Shown here in pieces: positions 34,736 to 42,974 of a stretch of DNA of 64,000 nucleotides (the first letter of the stretch is position 1; each line of letters starts with the position of its first letter). The notes below the pieces were generated by a model that did not search any database, was not told the DNA's origin, and was given only the letters and a program-made list of their open reading frames with translations. This stretch comes from Pseudogemmatithrix spongiicola (lineage in GTDB: Bacteria > Gemmatimonadota > Gemmatimonadetes > Gemmatimonadales > Gemmatimonadaceae). A program made the translations under genes and the position numbers. Location: positions 62,001 through 126,000 of the forward strand of contig NZ_CP130613.1 of NCBI RefSeq assembly GCF_030623445.1. Reading direction: 5' to 3'.

Positions 34736-35239
34736 ATGCGCGCGATGCTTGCCCGGCGATCATGGCTCGTGCTGCTGGCCTTGGTGGCGTCACCGCTGGT
34801 GGTGGCGCCGCTCGCCGCGCAAAGTGCGACTTCGGCGGCCCCCGCGGCGCCGACGGGTGCGCGGCTCACGGCAATCCGCACCGCGTTGATCCGCCGCGCG
34901 ACAGAAGTGCAGCAGCGCTGGACGGACAGCTTGCCGGATCTGCACGCGACGGCGTCGGAGACCGGCTTCGCCTCCGCGGGTGATGAAGCGGACGTCGTGC
35001 TCTCGCTGCGCGGTGAGGGGCTCGTCTATGCCGTCTGCGACGATGCCTGCTCCGGCGTCACGTTCCGGCTGCTCGATACCCAGGGGCGCGAGCTCGCGAA
35101 GTCAGCGGTGATGGATGGCGTGCCGGCGGTCGCGTTCGACGGCGGCCACAACTGGGGCCCTGGCACGATTGCGCGCGTGCGGATGCTCGGCTGTCGGCAA
35201 GCCCCGTGCGGCTTTCGCGTGACGGTGATGCTCAAGTAG
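34736..35239 (+). CDS. Small secreted protein, paralog B
   Basis: 167 residues with a signal peptide ending APLAAQ. It follows paralog A by six bases and has the same skeleton: a helical stretch, CDDACSGVTFRLLD, and the end CRQAPCGFRVTVML. The core beta region (VVLSLRGEGLVYAVC) is better conserved than the N-terminus. Probably cotranscribed with paralog A; the transcript ends in the strong hairpin at 35248-35301. The function is unknown. Confidence 0.65.
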   Translation: MRAMLARRSWLVLLALVASPLVVAPLAAQSATSAAPAAPTGARLTAIRTALIRRATEVQQRWTDSLPDLHATASETGFASAGDEADVVLSLRGEGLVYAVCDDACSGVTFRLLDTQGRELAKSAVMDGVPAVAFDGGHNWGPGTIARVRMLGCRQAPCGFRVTVMLK

Positions 35240-35247
35240 TCAGGATC

Positions 35248-35301
35248 GCCCGAACGGAAACGGGGGGACGGCATCGCGCCGTCCCCCCGTTTCGTTCGGG
35301 C
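35248..35301. terminator. Strong hairpin between paralog B and the type III glutamine synthetase
   Basis: A stem of about 24 pairs with one bulge (GCCCGAACG then GAAACGGGGGGACGGC, and the complement) around ATCGC. It ends both convergent transcripts. Confidence 0.75.
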
Positions 35302-35312
35302 CGTGAACCCAC

Positions 35313-37532
35313 TCAGACCGGGAACAGCATCTCGCGGTAGCGCGGCAGCGGCCAGTGCGCGTCGCCGACGCTGACCTCGAGCTTGTCCGAGATCTCGCGG
35401 CAGGCGAGCATGGTGCTGGCCCCAGTGCCGGTGAGGAACGCCGCGCACTTGCTGATGTCGCCATGCAGCGTGTGCGCCTTGTGGATCGCCGTATGCAGCG
35501 CGGCGGTCTTGCCCTGCAGCGCGGTGACGAGCTTGCCCACCGAGGCCAGCGCGGCCTTCTGCGGAATACTCTTGATGCCCACGGCCTTCGCCTTGGCGGC
35601 GCCCTCGGCCAGGTCGCCGAGGTAGCTGTACGCCGCCGGCAGGATCATCGTGTCGAGCATCTCGGCCAGCGTCTCCATCTCGATGAGCAGGTCCTTCACG
35701 TAGCGTTCGACGCGGACGTGGTAGCGGCTCTCGAGCTCGGCTTCGGTGAGGATGCCCGTGCCCTTGAAGAGCGCCTTGGCCTCCTTGGTGGTGAGCTGCG
35801 CGAGCGCCTCGGGCGCGCGGCGCAGGTTGAGCAGGCCGCGCTTCTTGGCCTCCTTCACCCACTCCTCGCTGTAGCCGTTGCCCTCGAAGCGGATCGGGCT
35901 GGTCTCCTTGAAGATCCTGCGCACCACCTTGAGCGCGGCATCGTCCACGGGCGTGCCGTTGGCGAGTTCCTTCTTGAGCGCCGCCACGATCTCGGTGAGC
36001 GCCTCGGCGACCACGGCATTCACGATCATCACCGGGAAGGCGATCGACTGCGACGAGCCCACGGCGCGGAACTCGAACTTCGCGCCGGTGAAGGCGAAGG
36101 GCGAGGTGCGGTTGCGGTCCGTGTTGTCCTGCTCGATCTCCGGCAGCTTGGCGACGCCGAGCTGCAGCATCGCCTGCTCGGCCTTGGTGCCCGCGCGGCC
36201 GGCGATGATGTCCTCGATCATCTTCGTGAGCGCATTGCCCATGAAGACGGAGATGATGGCCGGCGGCGCCTCGTTGGCGCCGAGGCGATGCTCATTGCCG
36301 CTGGTACCGATGCCGGCGCGCAGCAGGCCCTGGTGGCGGTGCACGCCACGCAGCACCGCGGCCAGGAACATCAGGAAGCGGATGTTCTGGTGCGGCGTCT
36401 TGCCCGGCTTGAGCAGGTTGATGCCGTTGAGCTCGTTATCCGAGGCGATCGACAGCGACCAGTTGCAGTGCTTGCCCGAGCCGTTGATGCCGGCGAAGGG
36501 CTTCTCGTTGAGCAGCACCTGCAGGCCATGGCGCAGCGCCACGTCCTTGAGGACGGACATCACGAGCTGGTTGTGGTCGGTGGCGATGTCGGTTTCCTCG
36601 AACATCGGCGCCATCTCGAACTGGCAGGGCGCGACCTCGTTGTGGCGCGTGACGATCGGCACGCCGAGCTTGTAGAGCTCGAACTCCACCTCGGCGAGGA
36701 AGGCCTGGACGCGCTCGGGGATGCCCCCGAAGTAGTGGTCCTCGAGCTGCTGGCCGCGCGGCGGGGCCGCGCCGACGAGCGTGCGGCCGCCCATCACGAG
36801 GTCGGGGCGCATCGCGAAGTGCGTGCGGTCGATGACGAAGAACTCCTGCTCCGTGCCCATCGTGGTGTAGACGCGCAGCGCGCCCTTGTCGCCGATCAGG
36901 TCGAGCAGCTCACGCGCGGCGTTGGAGAGGATCTCGCTCGAACGGAACAGCGGGGCGACCTCGTCGAGGGCCTCGCCGTTGTAGCCGATGAACACCGACG
37001 GGATGCAGAGCGTCTTGGTGCCGGCCGCTTCCATGATGAAGAGCGGCGAGGCCGGGTTCCACGCCGTGTAGCCGCGGGCTTCCCAGGTCGCGCGGAGGCC
37101 GCCCGACGGGAACGACGACGCGTCCGGCTCAGACTGGATCAGCTGCTCGGCCGTGAACTTCTCGATCGCGTTGCCATTGGCGTCGAGCGTGAGGAAGGCG
37201 TCGTGCTTCTCGGCGGTGAGGCCGGTCTGCGGCTGGAACCAGTGGCAGAAGTGCGTCACGCCCTGCGTGATCGCCCACTCCTTCACCGCGCTGGCGACGG
37301 CCGGCGCGATCGACGGATCGAGCTTCCTCCCAAGACGGATGGCCTCGACGAGCCTTGCGTGCACGTCCTTCGGCAGCTTGTCCTTCATCTGCTTGGCGCC
37401 GAAGGTGTGGCTGCCGAAGTACGCGGAGGTCGGCTTGGGGTTCGGCAGCATCGACGGCACGTTCGGCACGATCGGCGTGCGCGTGGCGATGGCGCGGATG
37501 GCCGAGAGGCGGGGCGTATCTGAGGCGGACAT
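35313..37532 (-). CDS. glnN: Glutamine synthetase, type III (GlnN)
   Basis: 739 residues, the length of type III enzymes. Motifs of the family: FGSHTFGAKQMKDKLPK near the N-terminus, THFCHWFQPQTGLTAEKHD, TMGTEQEFFVID, the long ATP-binding segment LNEKPFAGINGSGKHCNWSLS and, near the end, helical repeats. It makes glutamine from glutamate and ammonium as a dodecamer and is regulated by nitrogen in cyanobacteria and Bacteroidetes; it complements the type I enzyme at 24794. The ATG at 37532 is preferred over 37574 because it lies next to the conserved start and leaves room for an upstream operator. Confidence 0.95.
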   Translation of the reverse strand: MSASDTPRLSAIRAIATRTPIVPNVPSMLPNPKPTSAYFGSHTFGAKQMKDKLPKDVHARLVEAIRLGRKLDPSIAPAVASAVKEWAITQGVTHFCHWFQPQTGLTAEKHDAFLTLDANGNAIEKFTAEQLIQSEPDASSFPSGGLRATWEARGYTAWNPASPLFIMEAAGTKTLCIPSVFIGYNGEALDEVAPLFRSSEILSNAARELLDLIGDKGALRVYTTMGTEQEFFVIDRTHFAMRPDLVMGGRTLVGAAPPRGQQLEDHYFGGIPERVQAFLAEVEFELYKLGVPIVTRHNEVAPCQFEMAPMFEETDIATDHNQLVMSVLKDVALRHGLQVLLNEKPFAGINGSGKHCNWSLSIASDNELNGINLLKPGKTPHQNIRFLMFLAAVLRGVHRHQGLLRAGIGTSGNEHRLGANEAPPAIISVFMGNALTKMIEDIIAGRAGTKAEQAMLQLGVAKLPEIEQDNTDRNRTSPFAFTGAKFEFRAVGSSQSIAFPVMIVNAVVAEALTEIVAALKKELANGTPVDDAALKVVRRIFKETSPIRFEGNGYSEEWVKEAKKRGLLNLRRAPEALAQLTTKEAKALFKGTGILTEAELESRYHVRVERYVKDLLIEMETLAEMLDTMILPAAYSYLGDLAEGAAKAKAVGIKSIPQKAALASVGKLVTALQGKTAALHTAIHKAHTLHGDISKCAAFLTGTGASTMLACREISDKLEVSVGDAHWPLPRYREMLFPV

Positions 37533-37587
37533 GGAAATGCGCGTGGTGGGATGGGATTGCTGCAGAAGTTGCAAAATTTAGCGGACA

Positions 37588-37609
37588 TTTGGCACAACGC
37601 AACGCCAAA
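37588..37609. promoter_or_regulatory. Possible operator upstream of glnN
   Basis: TTTGGC, ten bases, GCCAAA: an inverted repeat in an AT-rich stretch about 55 bases before glnN. On the minus strand TTGCGT and TAAATT, 16 bases apart, form a plausible promoter beside it. A regulator cannot be named. Confidence 0.35.
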
Positions 37610-37681
37610 ATTGACAAACTGTCACCGCAAAATCGCAGAATCTGCACAAAACACGGTCCACCAAGCCGATAAATCAGCAAA

Positions 37682-37711
37682 AATGGCGACGGGTCAAAGC
37701 CCGTCGCCATT
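37682..37711 (-). terminator. Intrinsic terminator for the cupredoxin operon
   Basis: A 12-bp stem (AATGGCGACGGG and its complement) around TCAAAG, followed on the minus strand by TTTTTGCTGATTT: a clear intrinsic terminator for the transcript arriving from 37738. Confidence 0.8.
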
Positions 37712-37737
37712 CTCGTAACTTGTTGCTGTGTATGACG

Positions 37738-38079
37738 TTACTTCGCCGGACGAACCAGAAGCTCACCGCGCATGCGCTGGTGAATGGTGCAACGGTACTC
37801 AATGAGACCGGTGTCGGCGGCGACCCAGGCGAACGACTCGCCCCCGCGCAGCTCGCCGGAATCGAACAGTCCAGGCTTTACGGCATCGTGGCGCACGATG
37901 TCCCGGTTCACCCAGACCACCGTGTCGCCGACGAGGATCTCTGCACGTCGCGGACGGAACGAGTTCCCGCGCATCGCGATTTCCGTGCGACCGCTCGTGC
38001 GCATCGACGCCGCCGCCGCGCCGCAGGCGACGGCGGCCACGAGCGCGAGGGCCGCGATAACGACGCGCGCGCGTGACAT
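37738..38079 (-). CDS. Cupredoxin (plastocyanin-like) protein, exported
   Basis: 113 residues. A lipoprotein-like signal (AALALVAAVAC) is followed by a cupredoxin fold. The type 1 copper ligands are in place: His in DIVRHDAVKP and the C-terminal YRCTIHQRM (Cys, His, Met), with strands MRGNSFRPRRAEILVGDTVVWVN before. It probably carries electrons in the periplasm. The ATG overlaps the stop of the DUF4142 gene, so they are coupled. A small copper protein in a phototroph could feed a cytochrome oxidase or a photosynthetic chain, but this is not established. Confidence 0.85.
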   Translation of the reverse strand: MSRARVVIAALALVAAVACGAAAASMRTSGRTEIAMRGNSFRPRRAEILVGDTVVWVNRDIVRHDAVKPGLFDSGELRGGESFAWVAADTGLIEYRCTIHQRMRGELLVRPAK

Positions 38080-38615
38080 CAGCGCCGCGCGACCTTTGCG
38101 GCGAGCTCGCGGGCGTGATCCAGGTGCGCGGCGACGGCGGGACGCACGGCCACCAGCAGCGCCTTCAGCTCCGCGTTCTGCGCCGACGGGATCAACGCGT
38201 TGTCGATCGCGCCGAGCACCGTGGTGTGATACGTGATCTCGTTTGCCGCATACGCGCTGTCGAACGCCACGCCCTCGAGGTCGCGCAGGGTGAGCCGCTT
38301 CGTCTCGGCGTCATCGCGCAGGTCGAAGGCCACGCCGTTCATCTCCGGCGTCACGCCGAGCCGCGTCACGAGCGCGCCGGCGGCTTCGTTCACCGACTGG
38401 TGGTCCTTCTTCACCATCTCGGCGAAGCTGCGGACCTCTGCGTGCTGACTCTTGGCGAGCGCGAGGTCGGCGTACTGGATGTCGATCGTGTTCGCCGTGA
38501 CGACGATGGCCGCGATGTTGGCATCGCTGATGGTCGGTGCCGGCGCTTCGGCGGCGGGGCGGGCACAGGCGGCGACCGCAACGACCGCGGTGGCGACGAG
38601 GAGACGCTGGATCAT
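38079..38615 (-). CDS. DUF4142 lipoprotein (ferritin-like helical)
   Basis: 178 residues with a lipobox near residue 17 (AVAAC). The DUF4142 pattern is visible: NIDAYALAK-like NTIDIQYADLALAKSQHAEVRSFAEMVKKDHQSV, then the helical repeat with TYHTTVLGAIDNALIPSAQNAELKALL. DUF4142 proteins have a ferritin-like four-helix layout and stay outside the membrane; their function is unknown. The ATGA overlap ties it to the cupredoxin, which suggests a shared metal or redox role. Confidence 0.85.
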   Translation of the reverse strand: MIQRLLVATAVVAVAACARPAAEAPAPTISDANIAAIVVTANTIDIQYADLALAKSQHAEVRSFAEMVKKDHQSVNEAAGALVTRLGVTPEMNGVAFDLRDDAETKRLTLRDLEGVAFDSAYAANEITYHTTVLGAIDNALIPSAQNAELKALLVAVRPAVAAHLDHARELAAKVARR

Positions 38616-38773
38616 GGGGGACTCGAGAGGCTGAAGAGAAATTGGATTGCGCGAGACTGCTGCGATGCCGTAATCAATGCACGGCGCAGGCTCGCGGTGC
38701 CCGTATCATCAACCTGTGACGGCACCTGTGATGGATGCATCGCTGCGCGTGCGACATACATCACCAAACGCCG

Positions 38774-40216
38774 TCAGCGTGCGAGGAGAAACTGCAGCGC
38801 GCGGCCCAACTCCACGCCGACGACGTGCGTGTGTCCCCAACCCTCGGCCATGGCGAACTCCACGGGGTTGCCCCGCGCGCGCAACGCATCGTACGCCGCG
38901 CGCACCCGCGCCGCCGGAATGATGAGATCGCGCTCGGCGGCGATGAACAGCGTCGGCACGACGCGTTGGTCGGCGGCGACGGCACCGGCGCCAGCGATCA
39001 ACGCCGTCGCGCGCAACACGTCACCGCGCTGCGCCGCGAAACGCTGCGTGATGCCGGCCCCGAGCGAATGGCCGAGCATGTAGACGCGCGTGCGATCGAA
39101 GGCCTGCGTGCGCGCGACGACGGCGAGCATGGAGTCGAGCGTCGCGGGGTGCCGGGCGAAGTCCACCGTCGCCGGGGAGATGGCGATGAAGCCCAGTGAA
39201 TCGGCGAGCGTGCGCAGGCGGCCGTGCCCGTAGCCCTCCAGGAACATGTTCTCGTCCGCGCCGGCACCATGCAGCGCGATGACCACCGGGAGCGCCTGCT
39301 GCGCACGGGCCTGCGGCGGGATGTAGAGGCGGAAGGGCACGCGCGCATCGGGCATCTGCAGCACCCGCCAGGTGTCGCCGGTGCGGCGGTAGGGATCGCG
39401 CCCTGCGGCCACCGCGGCAATCTCCTCCTGGAGCAGCGCGGCGAGCGCGACGGGATCGGCGAGGAACTGTGCCGAGTTGGATTCGTCGGGCACGTCCGCG
39501 ATGAGCGTCGTGCGGGCGCGCAGCGAGGCGAGCACCTGCGCATCGACAGGCGCCGTGAGCGCGGTAATCTCCGCGTCCAACGCGGCGCGGATGCTGTCGG
39601 CTGGCGCTTCGAGTGCAAACAACGGCGCGCGGAGCGCCGTCGCCGCGCCGTCGAGCTCGGCGATGACGGTGAGCCGCGCATTGCTGCCGGGCAGTGCACG
39701 ACGCGGAAGCTCCACGGCGAACACCTCCCCCGCCCGCGCCGCGGCGGCCACGCGGAGCGCGGCCGTGGCCACGGTCGTGCCCGCCGCGTCCACGACGCGC
39801 AGGCGGAGCGTCCGCGCCGCTTCGCCGCTGTCGGCGTACATGACCGTGACGCCGATGCGGACTGCGGGCGCCTGCGGCGTCACCACGCGGGGCTGCGGCC
39901 GCAACCGCAGCGCGAGCAAGCGTCGCGTCGGGCTCGCCGCGGCGCTGTCGCCCAGCATGCGCGCCGCAAGGTCGTGCATGTCCCGCAGGACTTTCGCGAA
40001 GTCGCCCCCGAAGAACGCCAGCGTCGTGCGGTCGAAGTCCTCGTTCCAGCGCACGCGTGCCGTGGCCGGCATGCCGCGCTCGGCGACGATGCGGTCCACG
40101 AGGAGGTATGCGTCCGCAAGATCGCGACGGGAGACCGGCTGCGCGGCGGCCTCCTCGCCGGCGAGGGCCGAGAGCACGAGCGCAAGGGCAGGCAGCATGA
40201 GGCGGAAGGGTCGCAT
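38774..40216 (-). CDS. Secreted alpha/beta-hydrolase (PHB-depolymerase-like esterase)
   Basis: 480 residues. A signal peptide ends in EEAAAQ. The first ~230 residues form a helical and beta-sandwich-like extension without a recognised family; the C-terminal half is an esterase with the oxyanion motif IALHGAGADENMFLEGYG, the elbow GHSLGAG, acid residue AERDLIIP and His in GWGHTHV. The closest relatives by motif are poly(3-hydroxybutyrate) depolymerase-like or acyl-peptide esterases. The ATG at 40216 is chosen because it begins the signal; longer extensions are rejected. It is divergent from the amidase across 64 bases. Confidence 0.8.
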   Translation of the reverse strand: MRPFRLMLPALALVLSALAGEEAAAQPVSRRDLADAYLLVDRIVAERGMPATARVRWNEDFDRTTLAFFGGDFAKVLRDMHDLAARMLGDSAAASPTRRLLALRLRPQPRVVTPQAPAVRIGVTVMYADSGEAARTLRLRVVDAAGTTVATAALRVAAAARAGEVFAVELPRRALPGSNARLTVIAELDGAATALRAPLFALEAPADSIRAALDAEITALTAPVDAQVLASLRARTTLIADVPDESNSAQFLADPVALAALLQEEIAAVAAGRDPYRRTGDTWRVLQMPDARVPFRLYIPPQARAQQALPVVIALHGAGADENMFLEGYGHGRLRTLADSLGFIAISPATVDFARHPATLDSMLAVVARTQAFDRTRVYMLGHSLGAGITQRFAAQRGDVLRATALIAGAGAVAADQRVVPTLFIAAERDLIIPAARVRAAYDALRARGNPVEFAMAEGWGHTHVVGVELGRALQFLLAR

Positions 40217-40280
40217 CGCGAGAATATCGCGCACGGCGCGCGGAGCGACCAGATTTCGGCGACCCCAGCCCCATGCCTCC

Positions 40281-41972
40281 ATGACCGAATCGTCGAACGC
40301 ATCGCGCCGGAACTTCCTCGCCACCTGTTCCGCCTTGGGACTCGGCGGCACGCTCCTGCCCGGTGTCCTCTGGGCCAAGATCGCCGACGGTGCCGAGATC
40401 ACCACGGCGACGGTTGCCGCCGCCGAGGAGATCGCCGGCGTGCAGTACGCGGACGCCGAGCGTGAACAGATCGTCGCGGCGCTGCGCCGCCAAGCGGTGC
40501 AGATCACGGAGCTGCATGCGGTGCAGCTGCCGAACGCCGTGTCGCCCGCGATCTCGTTCTCGCCGCTGCCGCGGCCAAGTGCGTTACCGAAGGGGGAGAG
40601 TCGGCCGCCGGTCATGACGCGTCGGCCCGCCGCGGCGTTGCCGCCGACGGACGCGGACCTCGCCTTCGCCTCGCTGACCACGCAGGCCGACTTGCTGCGC
40701 CGCCGCGTCGTGACCTCCGAGCGGCTGACGACGCTGTACCTCGACCGCCTCGAGCGGCACAATCCGCGCCTGCTGTTCGCGACGAGTGTGCTGCGCGAGC
40801 GGGCGCTGGCCAAGGCGCGTGCAGCGGACGCCGAGATCGCGCGCGGACGCTATCGCGGGCCGCTGCACGGCATCCCATGGGGTGCGAAGGATCTCCTCGC
40901 TGTCGCCGGCGCACCGACCACTTGGGGTGCGGCGCCGTACAAGGACCAGCGCTTCGAGACGGACGCCACGGTGGTGAAGCGTCTCGACGAAGCCGGTGCC
41001 GTCCTCGTCGCGAAGCTCACCCTCGGCGAGCTCGCCATGGGTGACGTGTGGTTCGGCGGCATGACGCGGAATCCCTGGAATCTCGAGCAAGGCTCGAGCG
41101 GTTCGTCGGCGGGCTCGGCGTCGGCCGCCGCGGCGGGTTGCGTCACGTTTGCGATTGGCTCCGAGACCCTCGGATCGATTTCCTCGCCGAGCACGCGCTG
41201 CGGCGCCACGGGGCTGCGTCCGACCTTCGGCCGCGTGCCGCGCACCGGCGCGATGGCGTTGAGCTGGACGATGGACAAGCTTGGCCCCATCGGGCGCTCG
41301 GTCGAAGACTGCGCGCTGGTGTTCAGTGCGCTGCACGGACCGGACGATCAAGACGCGACGGTGCATGCCGCACCGTTCCGCTGGGACGGGAATGCCAGCG
41401 TGCGCGGACTCCGCGTGGGCGTGATGCGCGCCGACTTCGAACGGCAGACGATTACCAAGCCCTTCGATACCGCGGCGCTGGCGGTGCTCGCCGAGCTCGG
41501 CGTGACGTTCGTGGATGTCGAGGTGCCGGAGCAGCCGTACAACGCGATGCGCCTGATCCTCAACGCGGAAGCCGGTGCCGCATTCGACGAACTCGTGCGC
41601 AGCGGGCGCGCCGCGGAGTTGGTGAGCCAAGGCCCGAACGCGTGGCCGGCGACATTCCGGTCGGCGCACTTCATTCCGGCTACCGAGTACATCAATGCGA
41701 ACCGCGCGCGCACGCAGGCCATGCAGGCCTGGGACGCGTTGATGCAACGCGTGGACGTGATTGTTGCGCCGACGAATTCGGGCCAGTTGCTCGCGACGAA
41801 CCTGACGGGGCATCCGGCGGTCATCCTGCCGCACGGATTCCGCGAGAACGGCACGCCGGTGTCGCTCACGTTCGTGGGGCGGCTCTTCGACGAGGAGACG
41901 TTGCTGCGGGTGGCGCATGCATACCAGCAGCGGACGGACTTCCACCTGAAGCGTCCGCCCGCGCTCGACTGA
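40281..41972 (+). CDS. Amidase signature enzyme exported by the Tat pathway
   Basis: 563 residues. The N-terminus carries a twin-arginine signal, SRRNFLATCSALGLGGTLLPG. The amidase-signature triad is visible: Lys in WGAKDLLAV, then the Gly/Ser-rich stretch GSSGSSAGSASAAAAG with the cis-Ser and nucleophile Ser. GatA-like relatives hydrolyse amides; being exported, it is not the tRNA amidotransferase subunit. The first ~120 residues contain extra helices before the catalytic domain. The gene is divergent from the esterase and ends against the VTT gene on the other strand. Confidence 0.88.
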   Translation: MTESSNASRRNFLATCSALGLGGTLLPGVLWAKIADGAEITTATVAAAEEIAGVQYADAEREQIVAALRRQAVQITELHAVQLPNAVSPAISFSPLPRPSALPKGESRPPVMTRRPAAALPPTDADLAFASLTTQADLLRRRVVTSERLTTLYLDRLERHNPRLLFATSVLRERALAKARAADAEIARGRYRGPLHGIPWGAKDLLAVAGAPTTWGAAPYKDQRFETDATVVKRLDEAGAVLVAKLTLGELAMGDVWFGGMTRNPWNLEQGSSGSSAGSASAAAAGCVTFAIGSETLGSISSPSTRCGATGLRPTFGRVPRTGAMALSWTMDKLGPIGRSVEDCALVFSALHGPDDQDATVHAAPFRWDGNASVRGLRVGVMRADFERQTITKPFDTAALAVLAELGVTFVDVEVPEQPYNAMRLILNAEAGAAFDELVRSGRAAELVSQGPNAWPATFRSAHFIPATEYINANRARTQAMQAWDALMQRVDVIVAPTNSGQLLATNLTGHPAVILPHGFRENGTPVSLTFVGRLFDEETLLRVAHAYQQRTDFHLKRPPALD

Positions 41973-41996
41973 TCGACGCGCGGAACACCGCAGACG

Positions 41997-42028
41997 ACGG
42001 CGCGTGGCCTCGCGGGGCTACGCGCCGT
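41997..42028. terminator. Hairpin at the amidase/VTT convergence
   Basis: A nine-bp stem, ACGGCGCGT with ACGCGCCGT, around 14 bases, followed by TTTCGC on the plus strand. It lies at the amidase 3' side and inside the last codons of the VTT gene, and could end the amidase transcript. Confidence 0.5.
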
Positions 42029-42698
42029 TTCGCTTGCGCAGCGCCTGGGCGATGATGGCCAGCGCGACGGCGCCGACAAGGCACACCGCGAGCAACGTGG
42101 CCGTGTCGCGCTGTACGAAGCCGACGCCCAGCAGCACCGTGCCCACGGCATACGGCAGCTCCGCGAGCATCAACGCGGCGAGATAGCGCGGCAACGGATA
42201 GCGCGCGAGCCCGAGCAGGTACCCGGGAATCTCCGAGGGCAACGCGAGTTGGAACAGCAGCACCGACGAGAAGCGCGGTCGCTTGTCGAGCAAGTGTTGG
42301 TAGCGTCTCAACGTCTCGCTGGCGACGATCCACCGCAGGACCGGGCGGCCGAAGAGCGCGGCGAGGGTCCACGCCGTGAGGCCGCCGAGGGTCCAGCCAA
42401 TCCACAGCATGAGCGCCGTGAGGGTCGCGCCCCAGGCGTAGACGGCCGCGGGCACGAGCACGGCGCTGGAAACGAAGCCGAGCATGGCCGAGAGCGCTGA
42501 CAGGCCGATGAAGGCCAGCGGTCCGCCGACGGGATGAGCGGCGATGACGCGCTTGGCCGCCTCGAGGACGTCGAGGAGCTCCGCGTGCAGCGCGTCGGAG
42601 CGACCGAGGGCAATCAGGCCACCGACGAGGAGGACGAGCAACAGCGCGCGCGTGGCGAGGGGGCGGAGCCGCTCAACCGTGAGGCGTAATCGGTGCAC
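42018..42698 (-). CDS. VTT-domain (DedA/TVP38-like) membrane protein
   Basis: 226 residues with about five or six membrane segments. The VTT/SNARE-associated signature is near residues 85-165: FVSSAVLVPAAVYAWGATLTALMLWIGWTLGGLTAW, then FSSVLLFQLALPSEIPGYLLGLARYPLPRYLAAL, with the characteristic P-x-E-x-P-x-Y. Family members act in membrane-lipid flipping or polar-lipid homeostasis in the inner membrane. The gene lies alone upstream of the tRNA-Cys gene on the other strand. Confidence 0.88.
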   Translation of the reverse strand: MHRLRLTVERLRPLATRALLLVLLVGGLIALGRSDALHAELLDVLEAAKRVIAAHPVGGPLAFIGLSALSAMLGFVSSAVLVPAAVYAWGATLTALMLWIGWTLGGLTAWTLAALFGRPVLRWIVASETLRRYQHLLDKRPRFSSVLLFQLALPSEIPGYLLGLARYPLPRYLAALMLAELPYAVGTVLLGVGFVQRDTATLLAVCLVGAVALAIIAQALRKRNGA

Positions 42699-42791
42699 CC
42701 CTCAAGGTACGCGGCCGGGAGGGCGTTGCCCACCGCCCGGGGCCCGTTCGGTTGAGGTCGGGAAGCCACCCCGTTAGCTTCCAAGGACTTA

Positions 42792-42863
42792 GGCGCCGTG
42801 GCCAAGTGGTAAGGCGGCAGACTGCAAATCTGCTATTCGTCGGTTCGATTCCGACCGGCGCCT
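42792..42863 (+). tRNA. tRNA-Cys (anticodon GCA)
   Basis: A 72-base cloverleaf: acceptor stem GGCGCCG with CGGCGCC (42856-42862), D-arm GGCCAAGTGGTAAGGC, anticodon stem GCAGA/TCTGC around CTGCAAA with anticodon GCA at 42824-42826, a T-arm with GGTTCGATTCC, and discriminator T as in bacterial tRNA-Cys. CCA is not encoded. Confidence 0.95.
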
Positions 42864-42900
42864 CTATACTACAGTGGGAAGTTGGGAGTTGTGAGTAATC

Positions 42901-42938
42901 AGAGGGGCGCGCCGAGTGATCGGCACGCCCCTCTTTCT
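42901..42938. terminator. Terminator after tRNA-Cys with extended imperfect stem
   Basis: AGAGGGGCG pairs with CGCCCCTCT (42926-42934), with an inner GCCGA/TCGGC stem; TTCT follows on the plus strand. Outer arms around 42881-42896 and 42946-42963 (AGTTGGGAGTTGTGAGT against GACTCGCAACTTCCAACTG) extend the pairing with few mismatches. It lies between the tRNA gene and the converging hemL. Confidence 0.75.
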
Positions 42939-42974
42939 ACTGCCGACTCGCAACTTCCAACTGCACTAGGCAGT

